Positions 51,762 through 62,513 of a DNA stretch of 64,000 nucleotides are shown in pieces. The notes beneath the pieces are model-generated. The model ran no database searches. It was given only the letters and a program-made list of their open reading frames with translations, and had not been told where the DNA came from. Within the stretch, counting starts at the first letter, position 1. Every line of letters starts with the position of its first letter. A program made the translations under genes and the position numbers. The stretch is from Caballeronia sordidicola (GTDB lineage: Bacteria; Pseudomonadota; Gammaproteobacteria; Burkholderiales; Burkholderiaceae). The stretch covers positions 186,001 to 250,000 of the forward strand of contig NZ_FCOC02000001.1 in the NCBI RefSeq assembly GCF_001544455.2. Direction: 5' to 3'.

Positions 51762-52610
51762 TTAATGCGGATCCCGGCGAGCAGGATCGGTGCTGTAACC
51801 GGGTCCTGTTCGCGCGCCCGTCACGGGATCGATGATTTGCCCGGTCACCGGATCAATCGCGCGGCCCGTTTCGGGATCGATCTTGTGGCCGCTGCTCACG
51901 GGCTCGAATGCGCGGCCGGTCGTGGGATCGCGCGGACGGCCCGTGATGGGATCGATGGCATGTCCAGTCGCCGGATCGAACGCGGTCGCACCCGGCGCGG
52001 GCGCCGCTGGCCGCGATGCGGATGGCCGCGGGGGAATCGGTTCGCCTACAACCGGCTCCGCATCCCACCGGGGATTTGCCGGCGCGACAGGATCCGACGT
52101 CATGGGCGGCCGCACAGGCGCTACTACAGGCGACGCCGCGCGCTCTTCCGCCCGCGTCTTCGCTGCCTGCTTCTCGGCACGTTCGGCGGCAGCCGCACCG
52201 GCAATCGCTGCACGCTCACGTCGCCGTACCGCACCAGAAAGCCGCACGCTGCCAAGGCCCAGGATCAGCAACGCGGCGCCAATCAACGCCCCAAGCAACT
52301 GGCCGAAACCCGTCACTTCCGACATGCGCAGCCCAAGCCACACAATCAGGATCAGGCCGGACAACCACTCCACATGCCCCGAAACCTTTGCAGTCGTGGC
52401 GGTAAGCGCCCCGTCGATAGCCGCGTGAAATCCAAGCCACGACATTCCGAGCAGCGCGACGCCAAACAACTGGCCGACCAGAGGCGGCTGCACGTTCACG
52501 AGATGCATCGACTCCCATAACGCTGCCCACGGCGTCAGCAGAAACAGCACGCCGAAAGCGAGGAAAATCAGTGCATTGATGACAAGGACAACGCGCAGCA
52601 GCGGTTTCAT
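51762..52610 (-). CDS. Inner-membrane protein with C-terminal DPxTG repeats
   Basis: 282 residues from ATG 52610. Four membrane segments in the first 125 residues (for example VLVINALIFLAFGVLFLL and LLGALIGAALLILGLG), then an Ala/Glu-rich helix (135-165) and a proline-rich part. The last 65 residues repeat DPxTGxxx units (FDPATGHAI, DPITGRPRD, DPTTGRAFE, DPETGRAID, DPVTGQIID, DPVTGART). I know no function. It lies between guaB (2-bp gap) and guaA on the same strand. Confidence 0.85.
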   Translation of the reverse strand: MKPLLRVVLVINALIFLAFGVLFLLTPWAALWESMHLVNVQPPLVGQLFGVALLGMSWLGFHAAIDGALTATTAKVSGHVEWLSGLILIVWLGLRMSEVTGFGQLLGALIGAALLILGLGSVRLSGAVRRRERAAIAGAAAAERAEKQAAKTRAEERAASPVVAPVRPPMTSDPVAPANPRWDAEPVVGEPIPPRPSASRPAAPAPGATAFDPATGHAIDPITGRPRDPTTGRAFEPVSSGHKIDPETGRAIDPVTGQIIDPVTGARTGPGYSTDPARRDPH

Positions 52611-52612
52611 GA

Positions 52613-54073
52613 TCAATCCACGTGGTAGTTGGGAGCTTCCTTCGTGATCTGCACGTCGTGCACATGCGACTCGCGCATGCCGGCACCCGTGATCTGGACA
52701 AATTCGGCCTTGTCGTGCATTTCGCCGATATTGCGGCAACCGCAATATCCCATGCTCGCTCGCACGCCGCCGATCACCTGGAACAAAATGGCGTTGACCG
52801 AGCCCTTATAGGCCACGCGCCCTTCGATCCCTTCCGGCACCAGCTTGTCGATGTTCGCCGAGTTGTCCTGGAAATACCGGTCCGCCGCGCCGTCCTTCAT
52901 TGCGCCAACCGAACCCATGCCGCGATACGCCTTGTACTGGCGCCCCTGAAACAGGAACACGTCGCCGGGCGATTCTTCCGTGCCGGCCAGCATGCTGCCC
53001 ATCATCACCGCGTCCGCGCCTGCGGCGAGCGCCTTGCTGACATCGCCGGAAAAACGCACGCCGCCGTCCGAAATCACCGGCACGCCCGAACCGCGCAGCG
53101 CATCCGAGACATTCGCCACCGCCGTGATCTGCGGCACGCCAACGCCCGCCACGATCCGTGTGGTGCAGATGGAACCCGGGCCAATGCCGACCTTCACGCC
53201 GTCCGCGCCGTATTCCACCAGCGCCTTGGCCGCTGCGGCCGTAGCGATATTGCCGCCAATCACTTCAATGTGCGGATAGTTCTGCTTCACCCAGCGCACG
53301 CGTTCGAGCACGCCCTGGCTGTGTCCGTGGGCTGTATCGACGACGATCACGTCCACGCCCGCCGCCGACAGCAAATCCACGCGCTCTTCGTTTTCAGGAC
53401 CTACGCCGACTGCCGCACCAGCGCGCAGCTTGCCGTGTTCGTCCTTGCAGGCGTCCGGGTGCTCGGTCTGCTTGGTGATGTCCTTCACCGTCATCAAGCC
53501 ACGCAGTTCGAACGCGTCGTTGACCACCAGTACGCGTTCCAGCCGGTGACTGTGCATCAGCGCCTTCGCTTGCGCGAGCGGCGTGCCTTCCTTGACCGTC
53601 ACCAGACGTTCGCGCGGCGTCATGATCTTGCGCACTTCGTCGTCGAGACGTTCCTCGAAGCGCAGATCGCGGTTCGTCACGATACCGATCAGTTGCTGCC
53701 CTTCGACAACCGGAAAACCCGAGATGCCGTGCTGTTGTGTCAACGCGATCACGTCGCGCACTTTCATTTGCGGCGGAACGGTGATCGGATCGCGCACGAC
53801 GCCCGATTCGAAGCGCTTTACCTTCGCGACTTCGCGGGCTTGTTCTGCGGCGGTGAGGTTCTTGTGAATGATGCCGACGCCGCCAAGCTGAGCCATCGCG
53901 ATGGCGAGCCGGCCTTCGGTGACCGTGTCCATGGCGGCGGACAACAGGGGCATATTCAGGGAAATCTTGCGGGTAACCTGGGTTTTCAGGCTGGTGTCGC
54001 GCGGAAGAACGTTGGAAAACGCGGGCACGAGGAGCACGTCATCGAACGTGAGTGCTTTCTGGATCAGACGCAT
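52613..54073 (-). CDS. guaB: IMP dehydrogenase
   Basis: 486 residues. TIM-barrel enzyme with two CBS domains inserted (about 93-204: [23 protein letters not shown], then [15 protein letters not shown]). Catalytic Cys in GPGSICTTR near 304, and [11 protein letters not shown] near the end. It oxidises IMP to XMP with NAD, the step before GuaA. Confidence 0.98.
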   Translation of the reverse strand: MRLIQKALTFDDVLLVPAFSNVLPRDTSLKTQVTRKISLNMPLLSAAMDTVTEGRLAIAMAQLGGVGIIHKNLTAAEQAREVAKVKRFESGVVRDPITVPPQMKVRDVIALTQQHGISGFPVVEGQQLIGIVTNRDLRFEERLDDEVRKIMTPRERLVTVKEGTPLAQAKALMHSHRLERVLVVNDAFELRGLMTVKDITKQTEHPDACKDEHGKLRAGAAVGVGPENEERVDLLSAAGVDVIVVDTAHGHSQGVLERVRWVKQNYPHIEVIGGNIATAAAAKALVEYGADGVKVGIGPGSICTTRIVAGVGVPQITAVANVSDALRGSGVPVISDGGVRFSGDVSKALAAGADAVMMGSMLAGTEESPGDVFLFQGRQYKAYRGMGSVGAMKDGAADRYFQDNSANIDKLVPEGIEGRVAYKGSVNAILFQVIGGVRASMGYCGCRNIGEMHDKAEFVQITGAGMRESHVHDVQITKEAPNYHVD

Positions 54074-54294
54074 GGCAAATCCTATGGGCGCAAAACCGAA
54101 TTATACCGATAGTTCCCCGGATTTTCACTGCCCGAACAGCGGCTTAGGTCGCGTTTGCCCTTTGTCTTGCAATTTGTGGGCCTCGGTTTAACCTCGCTGT
54201 TTCGGTTTTTCGCTCGACTCGAGTTCGATCAAAGTTCGGTTTTGCGGAATGCCTCGCGCTCAGCCGCTACGCAAAGAAACGCGAAGTTGCCGGC

Positions 54295-54624
54295 TTACCG
54301 TGCTTCCTTGCGCGTCCACCGCCGCCCTTCAATCGAGCCGCCGCGCCGCGTTTTTTCGACCCGCCGTTGTCGCGCAACTTTCGGATCGACCTTCAACGGC
54401 CGATAAATCTCCACGCGGTCGTGATCGGCGAGCATTGCGGTAAGCGGCTGGATTTTCCCGAAAACACCCACTTTCTGCATTCCAAGATCGATCTCGGGAA
54501 ACATCGCGAGCAACCCGCTTGCGTCGATGGCCTGCTGGACCGTCGCGCCCTCGGCAAGAGACAGCGCACGAACCACCCCTTTGCCATCCGGCAACGCGTA
54601 ACACACCTCAATGGAGAGCGTCAT
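54295..54624 (-). CDS. rnfH: RnfH-family ubiquitin-like-fold protein
   Basis: 109 residues from ATG 54624, sharing a base with the upstream stop. LSIEVCYALPDGKGVVRALSLAEGATVQQAIDASGL and VGVFGKIQPLTAMLADHDRVEIYRPLKVDPK are the RnfH signatures (beta-grasp fold). A rnfH gene next to ratA is the usual order in proteobacteria. The C-terminus is basic. Exact role unknown. Confidence 0.9.
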   Translation of the reverse strand: MTLSIEVCYALPDGKGVVRALSLAEGATVQQAIDASGLLAMFPEIDLGMQKVGVFGKIQPLTAMLADHDRVEIYRPLKVDPKVARQRRVEKTRRGGSIEGRRWTRKEAR

Positions 54625-55058
54625 CACTTCCCATACCGCTGATCGGCACGCTTCACGAACGAATCCACGAACGTGTGCGCAATGTGGCTAAAAACCGGCC
54701 CGATGATCTTCTCGAGAATGATGTTCGAAAACTCGTAGTGCAGCGCGAATTCGATCTTGCAGGCGTCCGCCCGCAACGGCGTGAACCGCCAGTAGCCGGT
54801 GAACTTCTTGAAAGGACCGTCAAGGAACTCCATATCGATACTGGTCGGGCGCGTATGCACGTTACGCGTTGCGAAATGCTGCTTGATACCCTTGAAATTG
54901 ATGTGAATCTTCGCTTCCATGCTGTGTTCGTCGTGGTGGCCTACCTCCACGCCACCACACCAGGGCAAGAAATTCGGATAATCGGGGACATCGGTGACGA
55001 GGTCGAACATCTGCTCTGCAGAATGCCGGATCAATACAGTTTTCTGAACATCTGCCAT
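54624..55058 (-). CDS. ratA: RatA/COQ10-family START-like protein
   Basis: 144 residues from ATG 55058 (MADVQKTVLIRHSAEQMFDLV). Polyketide cyclase/START fold: DVPDYPNFLPWCGGVEV, LHYEFSNIILEKIIGPVF. This family is annotated as RatA (ribosome association toxin) in E. coli and as COQ10, a ubiquinone-binding protein, in eukaryotes; the second seems the more general role. It lies next to rnfH and divergent from smpB, as in many proteobacteria. Confidence 0.9.
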   Translation of the reverse strand: MADVQKTVLIRHSAEQMFDLVTDVPDYPNFLPWCGGVEVGHHDEHSMEAKIHINFKGIKQHFATRNVHTRPTSIDMEFLDGPFKKFTGYWRFTPLRADACKIEFALHYEFSNIILEKIIGPVFSHIAHTFVDSFVKRADQRYGK

Positions 55059-55157
55059 AAAGGGCGCAACGCGTGGCAAGAGTGGGAAGCATTGCGGGCT
55101 TTACCGCGCCCGCGCTGCTAAAATCAGGATTTTAAACGAGTTGGGCACTTTTCATTC

Positions 55158-55607
55158 ATGAGCATCATCGACAACAGAAAAGCCTTCTTCGATTACTTCA
55201 TCGAAGATCGCTACGAGGCGGGGCTCGTGCTGGAAGGGTGGGAAGTCAAAGCCCTGCGGGCCGGCCGCGGCCAGATCAAGGAAGGCTACGTCATCATTCG
55301 TGACAACGAGCTGTTCCTGATCGGTGCGCACATCAGCCCATTGCCGGAAGCCTCGACCCACATCCATCCGGATCCGGTCCGCACGCGCAAGCTGCTGCTG
55401 CATAGCGAAGAGATCTCGAAACTCATCGGCAAAGTCGAGCAAAAGGGTCATACGCTCGTACCGCTCAATTTCCACTACAAAGGCGGCCGCGTGAAATGCG
55501 AGATCGGCCTGGCCAAGGGCAAGAAGCTGCACGACAAGCGCGAAACCGAGAAAAAGCGCGACTGGGAACGCGAAAAAGCGCAGATCATGCGCGGCGCCAA
55601 GCACTAA
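55158..55607 (+). CDS. smpB: SsrA-binding protein SmpB
   Basis: 149 residues. [45 protein letters not shown] is the classic SmpB start; the basic C-terminal tail ([18 protein letters not shown]) contacts the ribosome. It works with tmRNA in trans-translation. Confidence 0.98.
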   Translation: MSIIDNRKAFFDYFIEDRYEAGLVLEGWEVKALRAGRGQIKEGYVIIRDNELFLIGAHISPLPEASTHIHPDPVRTRKLLLHSEEISKLIGKVEQKGHTLVPLNFHYKGGRVKCEIGLAKGKKLHDKRETEKKRDWEREKAQIMRGAKH

Positions 55608-55651
55608 GCGCCGTGCGAATGACCGTCAATCGCCATCAGTATGTCAAAACA

Positions 55652-55686
55652 AAAAGGGCGTCGACTGCTTGAGTCGACGCCCTTTT
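55652..55686. terminator. Bidirectional terminator after smpB
   Basis: Perfect 15-bp arms AAAAGGGCGTCGACT (55652-55666) and AGTCGACGCCCTTTT (55672-55686), loop GCTTG. A run on one side and T run on the other, between convergent genes. Confidence 0.92.
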
Positions 55687-55717
55687 GAATTTATCCCGCT
55701 TTCAAGTCAATCCAGCG

Positions 55718-56659
55718 TCAACCCTTGCGGATTACACCGCCCGGGGCGGCGTCGCCCTTGATGATTGTCAGCGCGGACGCAATCATCGAACTCATCTCCG
55801 ACAAATTCCCCGGAACGATCAGCGTATTGCCCTGCTTCGCAATATTTCCGAACGCCGTAACGTATTGCTCGGCCACTTTCAGGTTCACCGCTTCCATACC
55901 ACCGGCCGTCTGGATCGCCGTGCCGATTTTCTCGATCGCCTGAGCATTCGCCGCGGCCACCGCCAGAATGGCCGCCGCCTCGCCTTCGGCCTGGTTGATC
56001 TGCGCCTGCCGCTCGCCTTCGGACTTGTGAATGGCCGCCTCGCGCGCGCCCCACGCAATATTGATCTGCTCCTGCTTGCGACCTTCGGACGCAGCGATCA
56101 CCGCGCGCTTCTCACGCTCGGCGGTGATTTGCGCCTGCATCGCGTGGAGGATTTCCTTTGGCGGCGTCAAATCCTTGATCTCGTAGCGCAGTACTTTCAC
56201 GCCCCAGTTCGCGGCGGCCTGATCCAGCGACGTGACAATGCTGTGGTTGATGTAATCGCGCTCTTCAAACGTCTTGTCGAGTTCCAGTTTGCCGATCACC
56301 GAACGCAGCGTAGTCTGCGACAACTGCGTGATTGCATAGATAAAGTTGCTTGAACCGTACGACGCTTTCATCGCGTCGGTCACTTGAAAATACAGCACGC
56401 CATCTACCTGAAGCTGCGTGTTGTCGCGCGTGATACAGACCTGGCTCGGCACTTCGAGCGGAATCTCTTTCAGCACGTGCTTGTACGCCACCCGGTCGAT
56501 GAACGGCAACACAATCGTCATCCCCGGTGTCAGCGTTGCGTGATAACGCCCAAGCCGCTCAAGCACCCAAGCGTGTTGCTGCGGCACGATCTTGATCGTC
56601 TGCGCGGCAATCGCAATAACGATAATCAACAAAATTGCCCCGATGATAGTCACGTCCAT
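55718..56659 (-). CDS. SPFH/stomatin-family membrane protein (QmcA-like)
   Basis: 313 residues from ATG 56659, with an AAGGAG site. N-terminal membrane segment (IIGAILLIIVIAIAA), then the SPFH domain (VPQQHAWVLERLGRYHATLTPG) and a coiled coil rich in EGEAAA and AQAIEK. With the downstream-coded NfeD it forms the usual stomatin/NfeD pair, membrane microdomain proteins. Confidence 0.93.
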   Translation of the reverse strand: MDVTIIGAILLIIVIAIAAQTIKIVPQQHAWVLERLGRYHATLTPGMTIVLPFIDRVAYKHVLKEIPLEVPSQVCITRDNTQLQVDGVLYFQVTDAMKASYGSSNFIYAITQLSQTTLRSVIGKLELDKTFEERDYINHSIVTSLDQAAANWGVKVLRYEIKDLTPPKEILHAMQAQITAEREKRAVIAASEGRKQEQINIAWGAREAAIHKSEGERQAQINQAEGEAAAILAVAAANAQAIEKIGTAIQTAGGMEAVNLKVAEQYVTAFGNIAKQGNTLIVPGNLSEMSSMIASALTIIKGDAAPGGVIRKG

Positions 56660-56717
56660 CTCCACTCCTTAACAATGCGTGTTCCGCTTATAAAAGCTCA
56701 AGCCCTGGTCCAACGTC

Positions 56718-57146
56718 CTAGCGCTTCGCGGCTACCACCAAGGTGTTGCCGGAAAACGCCGTGATCCTGTAAAGCTGCGCGCCTTCGGTTTCGCCGGGCG
56801 CCAGTTCTATATCCCATTCCGCGCCGCGATACATCGCCCGCGCACGGCCTTCATGCCATTCGTTGACCTTCAGCGTCTCGCCTATGTCCAGGTTCACGCC
56901 CGGGTCATGCGAGGCATCGCGCCGCGCCGTATGCCCGAGTTTCGACCGACGCAACACCGCTCCCGCAATGACCGCGACCAACGCGGCCACGAGCAATTCA
57001 ATCTCAAGTCCCGCTCCCACCAAATGCGCGATGCCGCCCGCGACAAATCCAAGCGCGATCATCAACAGATAAAACGTGCCGGACATCAATTCGAGCAAGA
57101 CGAGCGCACCGGCGCCAATCCACCAGAAAAATCCGTTAGCAGCCAT
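56718..57146 (-). CDS. NfeD-family membrane protein
   Basis: 142 residues with GGAGG upstream. Three or so membrane segments (WWIGAGALVLLELMSGTFYLLMIALGFVAGGI, then LLVAALVAVIAGAVL) and a C-terminal OB-fold (GETLKVNEWHEGRARAMYRGAEWDIEL). Short NfeD type without protease domain; partner of the stomatin gene. Confidence 0.92.
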   Translation of the reverse strand: MAANGFFWWIGAGALVLLELMSGTFYLLMIALGFVAGGIAHLVGAGLEIELLVAALVAVIAGAVLRRSKLGHTARRDASHDPGVNLDIGETLKVNEWHEGRARAMYRGAEWDIELAPGETEGAQLYRITAFSGNTLVVAAKR

Positions 57147-57164
57147 GGCCTACCTCCAAACAAA

Positions 57165-57191
57165 AACACCCCGGATGTTGTCCGGGGTGTT
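57165..57191 (-). terminator. Terminator of ppsA
   Basis: Arms AACACCCCGGA (57165-57175) and TCCGGGGTGTT (57181-57191), 5-nt loop, with a T run on the minus strand. It lies 68 bp after the ppsA stop. Confidence 0.9.
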
Positions 57192-57258
57192 ATAGCACGC
57201 TTACGGTTTTGAAAGCTTGATAATCGCCTTCTTGGCCACTGCGTGACCTGCTGTGACG

Positions 57259-59664
57259 CTACTTGTTCAAAGCTGTTGCAAGCGTCTTCCACGTGTCGAT
57301 GATCGTATCCGGATTAAGCGACATCGACGCAATGCCTTCCTTCGCCAGCCATTCGGCCAGGTCCGGATGATCCGAAGGACCCTGGCCGCAAATGCCCACG
57401 TACTTGTTCAGCCGCAAACAGGTTTCAATCGCGCGTTTCAGCATGAATTGCACAGCCGGATCGCGTTCGTCGAAATCGACCGCGAGCAATTCCATGCCCG
57501 AATCGCGGTCCAGACCCAGCGTAAGCTGCGTCAGGTCGTTCGATCCGATAGAGAAGCCGTCGAAGTATTCCAGAAACTCTTCGGCAAGAATCGCGTTCGA
57601 CGGAATCTCGCACATCATGATCAGGCGCAAGCCGTTCACGCCGCGCTTGAGGCCAAACTTCTCAAGCAGGCCAACGACCTTCTCGGCTTGCTTCAAGGTC
57701 CGCACGAACGGCACCATGATCTCGACGTTATCGAGGCCCATTTCTTCGCGCACTTTCTTCAACGCGATACATTCCATCTGGAAGGCTTCAGCGAAGTCCT
57801 CCGAGATATAACGCGACGCGCCGCGAAAGCCGAGCATCGGGTTTTCTTCGTCCGGCTCGTAACGCGAACCGCCAATCAGCTTCTTGTACTCGTTCGACTT
57901 GAAGTCCGACAGACGCACGATCACCGGCTTCGGATAGAACGCCGCCGCGATCGTCGCGATACCTTCCGTCAGCTTGTCGACGTAAAAAGCACGCGGCGAC
58001 GCATGACCGCGCGCGACGCTTTCCACGGCTTTCTTCAAATCGGCATCGATGTTCGGATACTCGAGAATCGCCTTCGGATGCACGCCAATGTTGTTGTTGA
58101 TGATGAACTCAAGCCGCGCGAGACCCACGCCTGCGTTCGGCAAATGCGAGAAGTCGAACGCCAGTTGCGGATTGCCGACGTTCATCATGATCTTGACCGG
58201 AATCTCCGGCAATTCGCCGCGCAGGACTTCGGTCACTTCGGTTTCCAGCAGGCCGTCGTAGATCTTGCCTTCGTCGCCTTCCGCGCACGACACCGTCACC
58301 AGTTGCCCTTCTTTCAGCAGGTCGGTGGCATCGCCGCAGCCCACGACTGCCGGCACGCCGAGTTCACGCGCGATAATGGCCGCGTGGCAAGTGCGCCCGC
58401 CGCGATTGGTCACGATCGCCGATGCACGCTTCATCACCGGTTCCCAGTTCGGGTCGGTCATGTCGGCGACCAGCACGTCGCCCGGCTGCACGCGATCCAT
58501 TTCCGACGGATCGTGAATCACGCGCACCGGACCCGCGCCGATCTTCTGGCCAATTGCGCGGCCCGTTGCGAGCACGTTCGACTGGCCCTTCAACTTGAAG
58601 CGCATTTCAGCCTTGCCGGCGTTCTGGCTCTTCACCGTTTCAGGACGCGCCTGCAGGATGAAGATCTTGCCGTCGCGGCCGTCCTTGCCCCACTCGATGT
58701 CCATTGGACGCTGATAATGCTTTTCGATGATCACCGCGTACTTCGCGAGCTGGATCACGTCGTTGTCGGTGATGGAAAAGCGGTTGCGCTGCTCGTGCGA
58801 GACATCGACCGTCTTCACGCGGCCCGCTTCGCCGGCTTGCGTGAATTCCATCTTGATGAGTTTCGAGCCAATAGAACGGCGAATGATCGGGTATTTGCCC
58901 TGTTCGAGCGTGGTCTTGAAGACGTAGAACTCGTCCGGATTCACGGCGCCCTGCACGACCGTTTCGCCCAGACCATAGCTCGACGTGATGAACACCGCGT
59001 CCTTGAAACCCGATTCGGTATCGAGCGTAAACATCACGCCGGCCGCGCCCACGTCCGAGCGCACCATGCGCTGCACGCCGGCCGACAACGCCACTTCAGC
59101 GTGCGTGAAGCCCTTGTGCACCCGGTACGAGATAGCCCGGTCGTTATAGAGCGACGCGAACACGTGCTTCATGCGATCGAGCACTTCGTCAATGCCGACC
59201 ACATTCAGATAGCTTTCCTGCTGACCCGCAAACGATGCGTCCGGCAAATCTTCAGCCGTCGCCGAGGAACGCACGGCGAACGACAGTTCTTCAGGCGAGC
59301 TTGCTTGAAGCGTGTCGAAGCCCTTGCGGATCAGTTCTTCCAGGCGCGGCTGAAGCGGCGCATCGACGATCCATTGACGGATCTCCTTGCCGGCTTCGGC
59401 CAAGGCTTTCACATCGTCCACGTCAAAAAGTTCCAGACGCTTGGCGATGCGCTCAGTCAGGTTGTTGTGATGCAGGAAATCGCGAAACGCCTGCGCCGTG
59501 GTCGCAAAACCGGTCGGCACCTGCACGCCGGCTTCGGCGAGCTGGCTGATCATCTCGCCGAGTGAGGCATTCTTGCCGCCGACAATGTCGACGTCGGTCA
59601 TTCGCAACTGCTCGAACGGAACTATATACGCCTGGTCCTTTGCAACGTTAGCTTCGTTAGTCAT
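57259..59664 (-). CDS. ppsA: Phosphoenolpyruvate synthase
   Basis: 801 residues. N-terminal pyruvate phosphate dikinase/ATP-grasp domain ([36 protein letters not shown]), mobile domain with the phosphohistidine in GGRTCHAAI near 425, and C-terminal PEP-binding barrel ending in [12 protein letters not shown]. It converts pyruvate, ATP and water to PEP in gluconeogenesis. Its regulator ppsR is divergent. Confidence 0.97.
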   Translation of the reverse strand: MTNEANVAKDQAYIVPFEQLRMTDVDIVGGKNASLGEMISQLAEAGVQVPTGFATTAQAFRDFLHHNNLTERIAKRLELFDVDDVKALAEAGKEIRQWIVDAPLQPRLEELIRKGFDTLQASSPEELSFAVRSSATAEDLPDASFAGQQESYLNVVGIDEVLDRMKHVFASLYNDRAISYRVHKGFTHAEVALSAGVQRMVRSDVGAAGVMFTLDTESGFKDAVFITSSYGLGETVVQGAVNPDEFYVFKTTLEQGKYPIIRRSIGSKLIKMEFTQAGEAGRVKTVDVSHEQRNRFSITDNDVIQLAKYAVIIEKHYQRPMDIEWGKDGRDGKIFILQARPETVKSQNAGKAEMRFKLKGQSNVLATGRAIGQKIGAGPVRVIHDPSEMDRVQPGDVLVADMTDPNWEPVMKRASAIVTNRGGRTCHAAIIARELGVPAVVGCGDATDLLKEGQLVTVSCAEGDEGKIYDGLLETEVTEVLRGELPEIPVKIMMNVGNPQLAFDFSHLPNAGVGLARLEFIINNNIGVHPKAILEYPNIDADLKKAVESVARGHASPRAFYVDKLTEGIATIAAAFYPKPVIVRLSDFKSNEYKKLIGGSRYEPDEENPMLGFRGASRYISEDFAEAFQMECIALKKVREEMGLDNVEIMVPFVRTLKQAEKVVGLLEKFGLKRGVNGLRLIMMCEIPSNAILAEEFLEYFDGFSIGSNDLTQLTLGLDRDSGMELLAVDFDERDPAVQFMLKRAIETCLRLNKYVGICGQGPSDHPDLAEWLAKEGIASMSLNPDTIIDTWKTLATALNK

Positions 59665-60126
59665 ACAAGCCCCTAAGGTGGATGGAATTCACGATCATGC
59701 AAGTGGGCTCATAGCGGCAGCGCCGATTGGCAGCACATACCGCAACCTGCATAACCTGTTTGATAAGCAGCCGCATAAGACCGATGAAGCTGTCCGGGCG
59801 GCGTCCCAACGCACGCTGCAATGCCCGGAAACCAGACTTCCAAACTCGCCGCCAACGATCCGCTTCGCTCATAAAATCGAGGAATTTCTCGCAAAACACA
59901 CGATTTATATGCAACTTCGTGTGATTACTTGCCAGATCGTTCGCAATTGCTTATCGAACAGGTTGTCGCTATTCTACCGTGATGGCTCTCGAAATGTTTC
60001 ATTACGGGGCACAAATCCGCTGCGCAATGAGACCCTTCACACGTGCTCCGCGCGCTGGCGCACACGGGCGATACATCGGCGATAATCGCCCTCATTCTTT
60101 CACGTCATTCAACGCTCACCACGCCG
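59665..60126. promoter_or_regulatory. Divergent ppsA/ppsR promoter region
   Basis: 462 bp between two divergent genes. No third gene is credible; short frames on both strands lack family features. AT-richer around 59860-59960. Both promoters must lie here, but I could not fix their boxes. Confidence 0.55.
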
Positions 60127-60945
60127 ATGCCGCCAACCGTATTCATTGTTTCAGATGGCACCGGGATCACTGCCGAGACCTTCGCGCATTCGATCCTTTC
60201 CCAGTTCGACCAGAAATTCAGGCTTGTGCGCGTCCCGTTTGTCGACTCCTCCGACAAGGCGCATGCAACGATCGCGAAAATCAACGAGGCTGTGTCGCTC
60301 GACGGCCGTCGTCCGATCGTTTTCACCACGCTGGTCGACAGCGAGTCGAACGAGATCGTGCAGCGTTCGAATGCGCTCGTGCTGAACATGTTCCAGACGT
60401 TCATCGAGCCGCTCGAGATGGAACTCGACATCAAGTCCACGCACGCAATGGGCCGCGTTCACCAGAACGCCGATACGGACGAGTACAAGAACCGCATCGA
60501 GGCAATCAACTTTTCGCTCGCGCACGACGACGGCCAGTCCAACCGCAATCTTGTCGACGCCGACGTGATCCTGGTTGGCGTATCGCGCAGCGGGAAGACG
60601 CCGACGTCGCTCTATCTGGCAATGCAATACGGCGTCAAGGCGGCGAACTATCCGTTGATACCGGAAGACTTCGAGCGAGGGCGCTTGCCTACGCCGCTGC
60701 TTCCGTATCGGGAGAAGATGTTCGGTTTATCGATCGATCCGCAACGGCTCGCGGAGATTCGCAACGAGCGCCGGCCGGGAAGCAAATACGCGGCGCTGGA
60801 GAATTGCCGGTACGAGATCAACGAAGCGGAAGCGATGATGAAGCGCGAAGGCGTCAAGTGGTTATCGTCGACGCACAAGTCGATCGAGGAAATTGCCACG
60901 ACGATCCTGCAAGAGATTCGGCTGGAACGGCCTTCGTATTATTAG
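60127..60945 (+). CDS. ppsR: PEP synthase regulatory protein (kinase/pyrophosphorylase)
   Basis: 272 residues from ATG 60127 (MPPTVFIVSDGTGITAETFAHS). P-loop GVSRSGKTPTS near 148 and the DUF299/Kinase-PPPase signatures (PFVDSSDKAHATIAKIN; SSTHKSIEEIATTI). It inactivates PpsA by ADP-dependent threonine phosphorylation and reactivates it by pyrophosphorylysis. Confidence 0.96.
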   Translation: MPPTVFIVSDGTGITAETFAHSILSQFDQKFRLVRVPFVDSSDKAHATIAKINEAVSLDGRRPIVFTTLVDSESNEIVQRSNALVLNMFQTFIEPLEMELDIKSTHAMGRVHQNADTDEYKNRIEAINFSLAHDDGQSNRNLVDADVILVGVSRSGKTPTSLYLAMQYGVKAANYPLIPEDFERGRLPTPLLPYREKMFGLSIDPQRLAEIRNERRPGSKYAALENCRYEINEAEAMMKREGVKWLSSTHKSIEEIATTILQEIRLERPSYY

Positions 60946-60962
60946 GTTGAGTGACCGTAGGC

Positions 60963-60998
60963 AAAAAGCCGTTTCAACGCGAGTTGAAACGGCTTTTT
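60963..60998. terminator. Bidirectional terminator between ppsR and the methyltransferase gene
   Basis: Arms AAAAAGCCGTTTCAAC (60963-60978) and GTTGAAACGGCTTTTT (60983-60998), loop GCGA, 16 bp perfect. Serves both converging genes. Confidence 0.93.
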
Positions 60999-61816
60999 TA
61001 TGCGCGTTGCTGCCGGCACTGCTCGAAGATGCACACCGCCGCGGCCGCCGCCACATTCAACGATTCCATTCCGCCCGGTTGAGGAATGGTCACGCGAAGC
61101 GCCGCGTTATCGCGCCAGAATCGTGAAACGCCCGCGCCTTCGTTGCCCATTACCCACGCAAGCGGACCGGATAAATCGGCATCGTAGATTGCCTTTGCGC
61201 CGTGCGAATCCGTGATGGTCACGAGCACGTTGGGATTCAGCCGCGACGTCAGATCCGCTGTCTCGACATCTTCGTAAATGCTCAGCAGAAAATGCGCTCC
61301 CATCCCGGCGCGCAGCACTTTCGACGACCATGCGTACACCGTGCCGGGCACGCAAAACACGTGCTGAATGCCCGCGGCGGCCGCGCTGCGCAAAATGGAA
61401 CCGACATTGCCAGCGTCCTGAACGCCGTCGAGGATCATGCAGGTTTGATCCATGCGCTCAGGCAACACAAGTGTAGGCTTCTCGACCAGCAACACCATAC
61501 CCACGCCATGCACGACGCCCGACAACTGCCCGAACAACGCATCGGGCAATGTATAAACCCGCGCCGGATCGATTCGCCCGACAATCTCGCGCGCTTCATC
61601 GTGCCGCAACACGCCCTCCGTCACCACGCACGTTTCGGGTTGCCCGGCGGCTTGCAAATAGGCATCGGCGAGATGCAGGCCTTCCAGCAACGCGTGTCCG
61701 CTGCGGCGCTGCTGCGCCGTCGATCCGGCGAGCGCCTTCAACCGCTTGTAAAGCGGGTTGTCCCGCGAGGTTATGGATTTCACTTGAGGGGAATCAAAAC
61801 GGAGGTGCGTCGACAC
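60998..61816 (-). CDS. TrmH-family RNA methyltransferase
   Basis: 272 residues from GTG 61816, overlapping rnhB by 23 bp. SpoU knot motifs: [24 protein letters not shown] (motif 1), [11 protein letters not shown] (motif 2), [22 protein letters not shown] (motif 3). The N-terminus ([19 protein letters not shown]) is a substrate-binding L30e-like domain. 2'-O-methylation of rRNA is likely; which nucleotide is unclear. Confidence 0.93.
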   Translation of the reverse strand: MSTHLRFDSPQVKSITSRDNPLYKRLKALAGSTAQQRRSGHALLEGLHLADAYLQAAGQPETCVVTEGVLRHDEAREIVGRIDPARVYTLPDALFGQLSGVVHGVGMVLLVEKPTLVLPERMDQTCMILDGVQDAGNVGSILRSAAAAGIQHVFCVPGTVYAWSSKVLRAGMGAHFLLSIYEDVETADLTSRLNPNVLVTITDSHGAKAIYDADLSGPLAWVMGNEGAGVSRFWRDNAALRVTIPQPGGMESLNVAAAAAVCIFEQCRQQRA

Positions 61817-62513
61817 TCTGCTCGGCAGCGGCTACCGCAAGCAATTCCGGAGCAACGGCTGGCAGCGGCGAGCCGAGTCGTGCATGAGCCTCGCGCACGG
61901 GCGCAAAAGATCGCCGATGATGCTCGCAAGGCCCGTGTTCGAGCAAGGCCTTCAGATGCTGTGGCGTGCCGTAACCGGCGTGAGCATCGAAGCCATAAAC
62001 GGGATGGGTGCCGTGCAATTGCAGCAGCATCCGGTCGCGCGTGACCTTGGCCAGGATCGACGCCGCCGATATCTGTGCAATCAGTGCGTCGCCGCCGATT
62101 ACAGCCACGGAACGCATCGATAAGACCGGACACCGGTTGCCATCGATTTTAGCGACCGTCGGTGCGACCGATAGCCCTTCCACCGCACGCTTCATGGCAA
62201 GCATGGCGGCATGGAGAATGTTGATGGTGTCGATTTCCTCGACGCTCGCCGACGCCACGCAGTACGCGAGCGCGCGATCGACGATCTTCTCGTAAAGCTC
62301 TTCACGCTTCTTGGCGCTCAATACTTTCGAGTCATCGAGGCCGCGAATTTTCGGCTTCGATGGATCGAAGATGACCGCCGCCGCAACCACCGGACCGGCC
62401 AGCGGACCGCGCCCGGCTTCATCGACGCCGCAAATGATGTCGGCCGGGGAATCGAAGTCGAACTCCGGCTGTTTCGCGCGCCGAACTACACCCTTGACGA
62501 CGATCTTCGCCAT
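61794..62513 (-). CDS. rnhB: Ribonuclease HII
   Basis: 239 residues. Catalytic acids in [36 protein letters not shown] and the later KVTRDR region. A non-conserved C-terminal tail of about 30 residues. It removes ribonucleotides from DNA. The start overlaps the lpxB stop by one base. Confidence 0.96.
   Translation of the reverse strand: MAKIVVKGVVRRAKQPEFDFDSPADIICGVDEAGRGPLAGPVVAAAVIFDPSKPKIRGLDDSKVLSAKKREELYEKIVDRALAYCVASASVEEIDTINILHAAMLAMKRAVEGLSVAPTVAKIDGNRCPVLSMRSVAVIGGDALIAQISAASILAKVTRDRMLLQLHGTHPVYGFDAHAGYGTPQHLKALLEHGPCEHHRRSFAPVREAHARLGSPLPAVAPELLAVAAAEQSVDAPPF

Noticed and set aside
50298..52520. Plus-strand open frame of 740 codons across guaA and the membrane protein
   Set aside because: Antisense to two clear genes, with composition typical of a reverse-frame artefact.
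57253..59565. Plus-strand open frame of 770 codons opposite ppsA
   Set aside because: Pure antisense of ppsA; no ribosome site and no recognisable domains.
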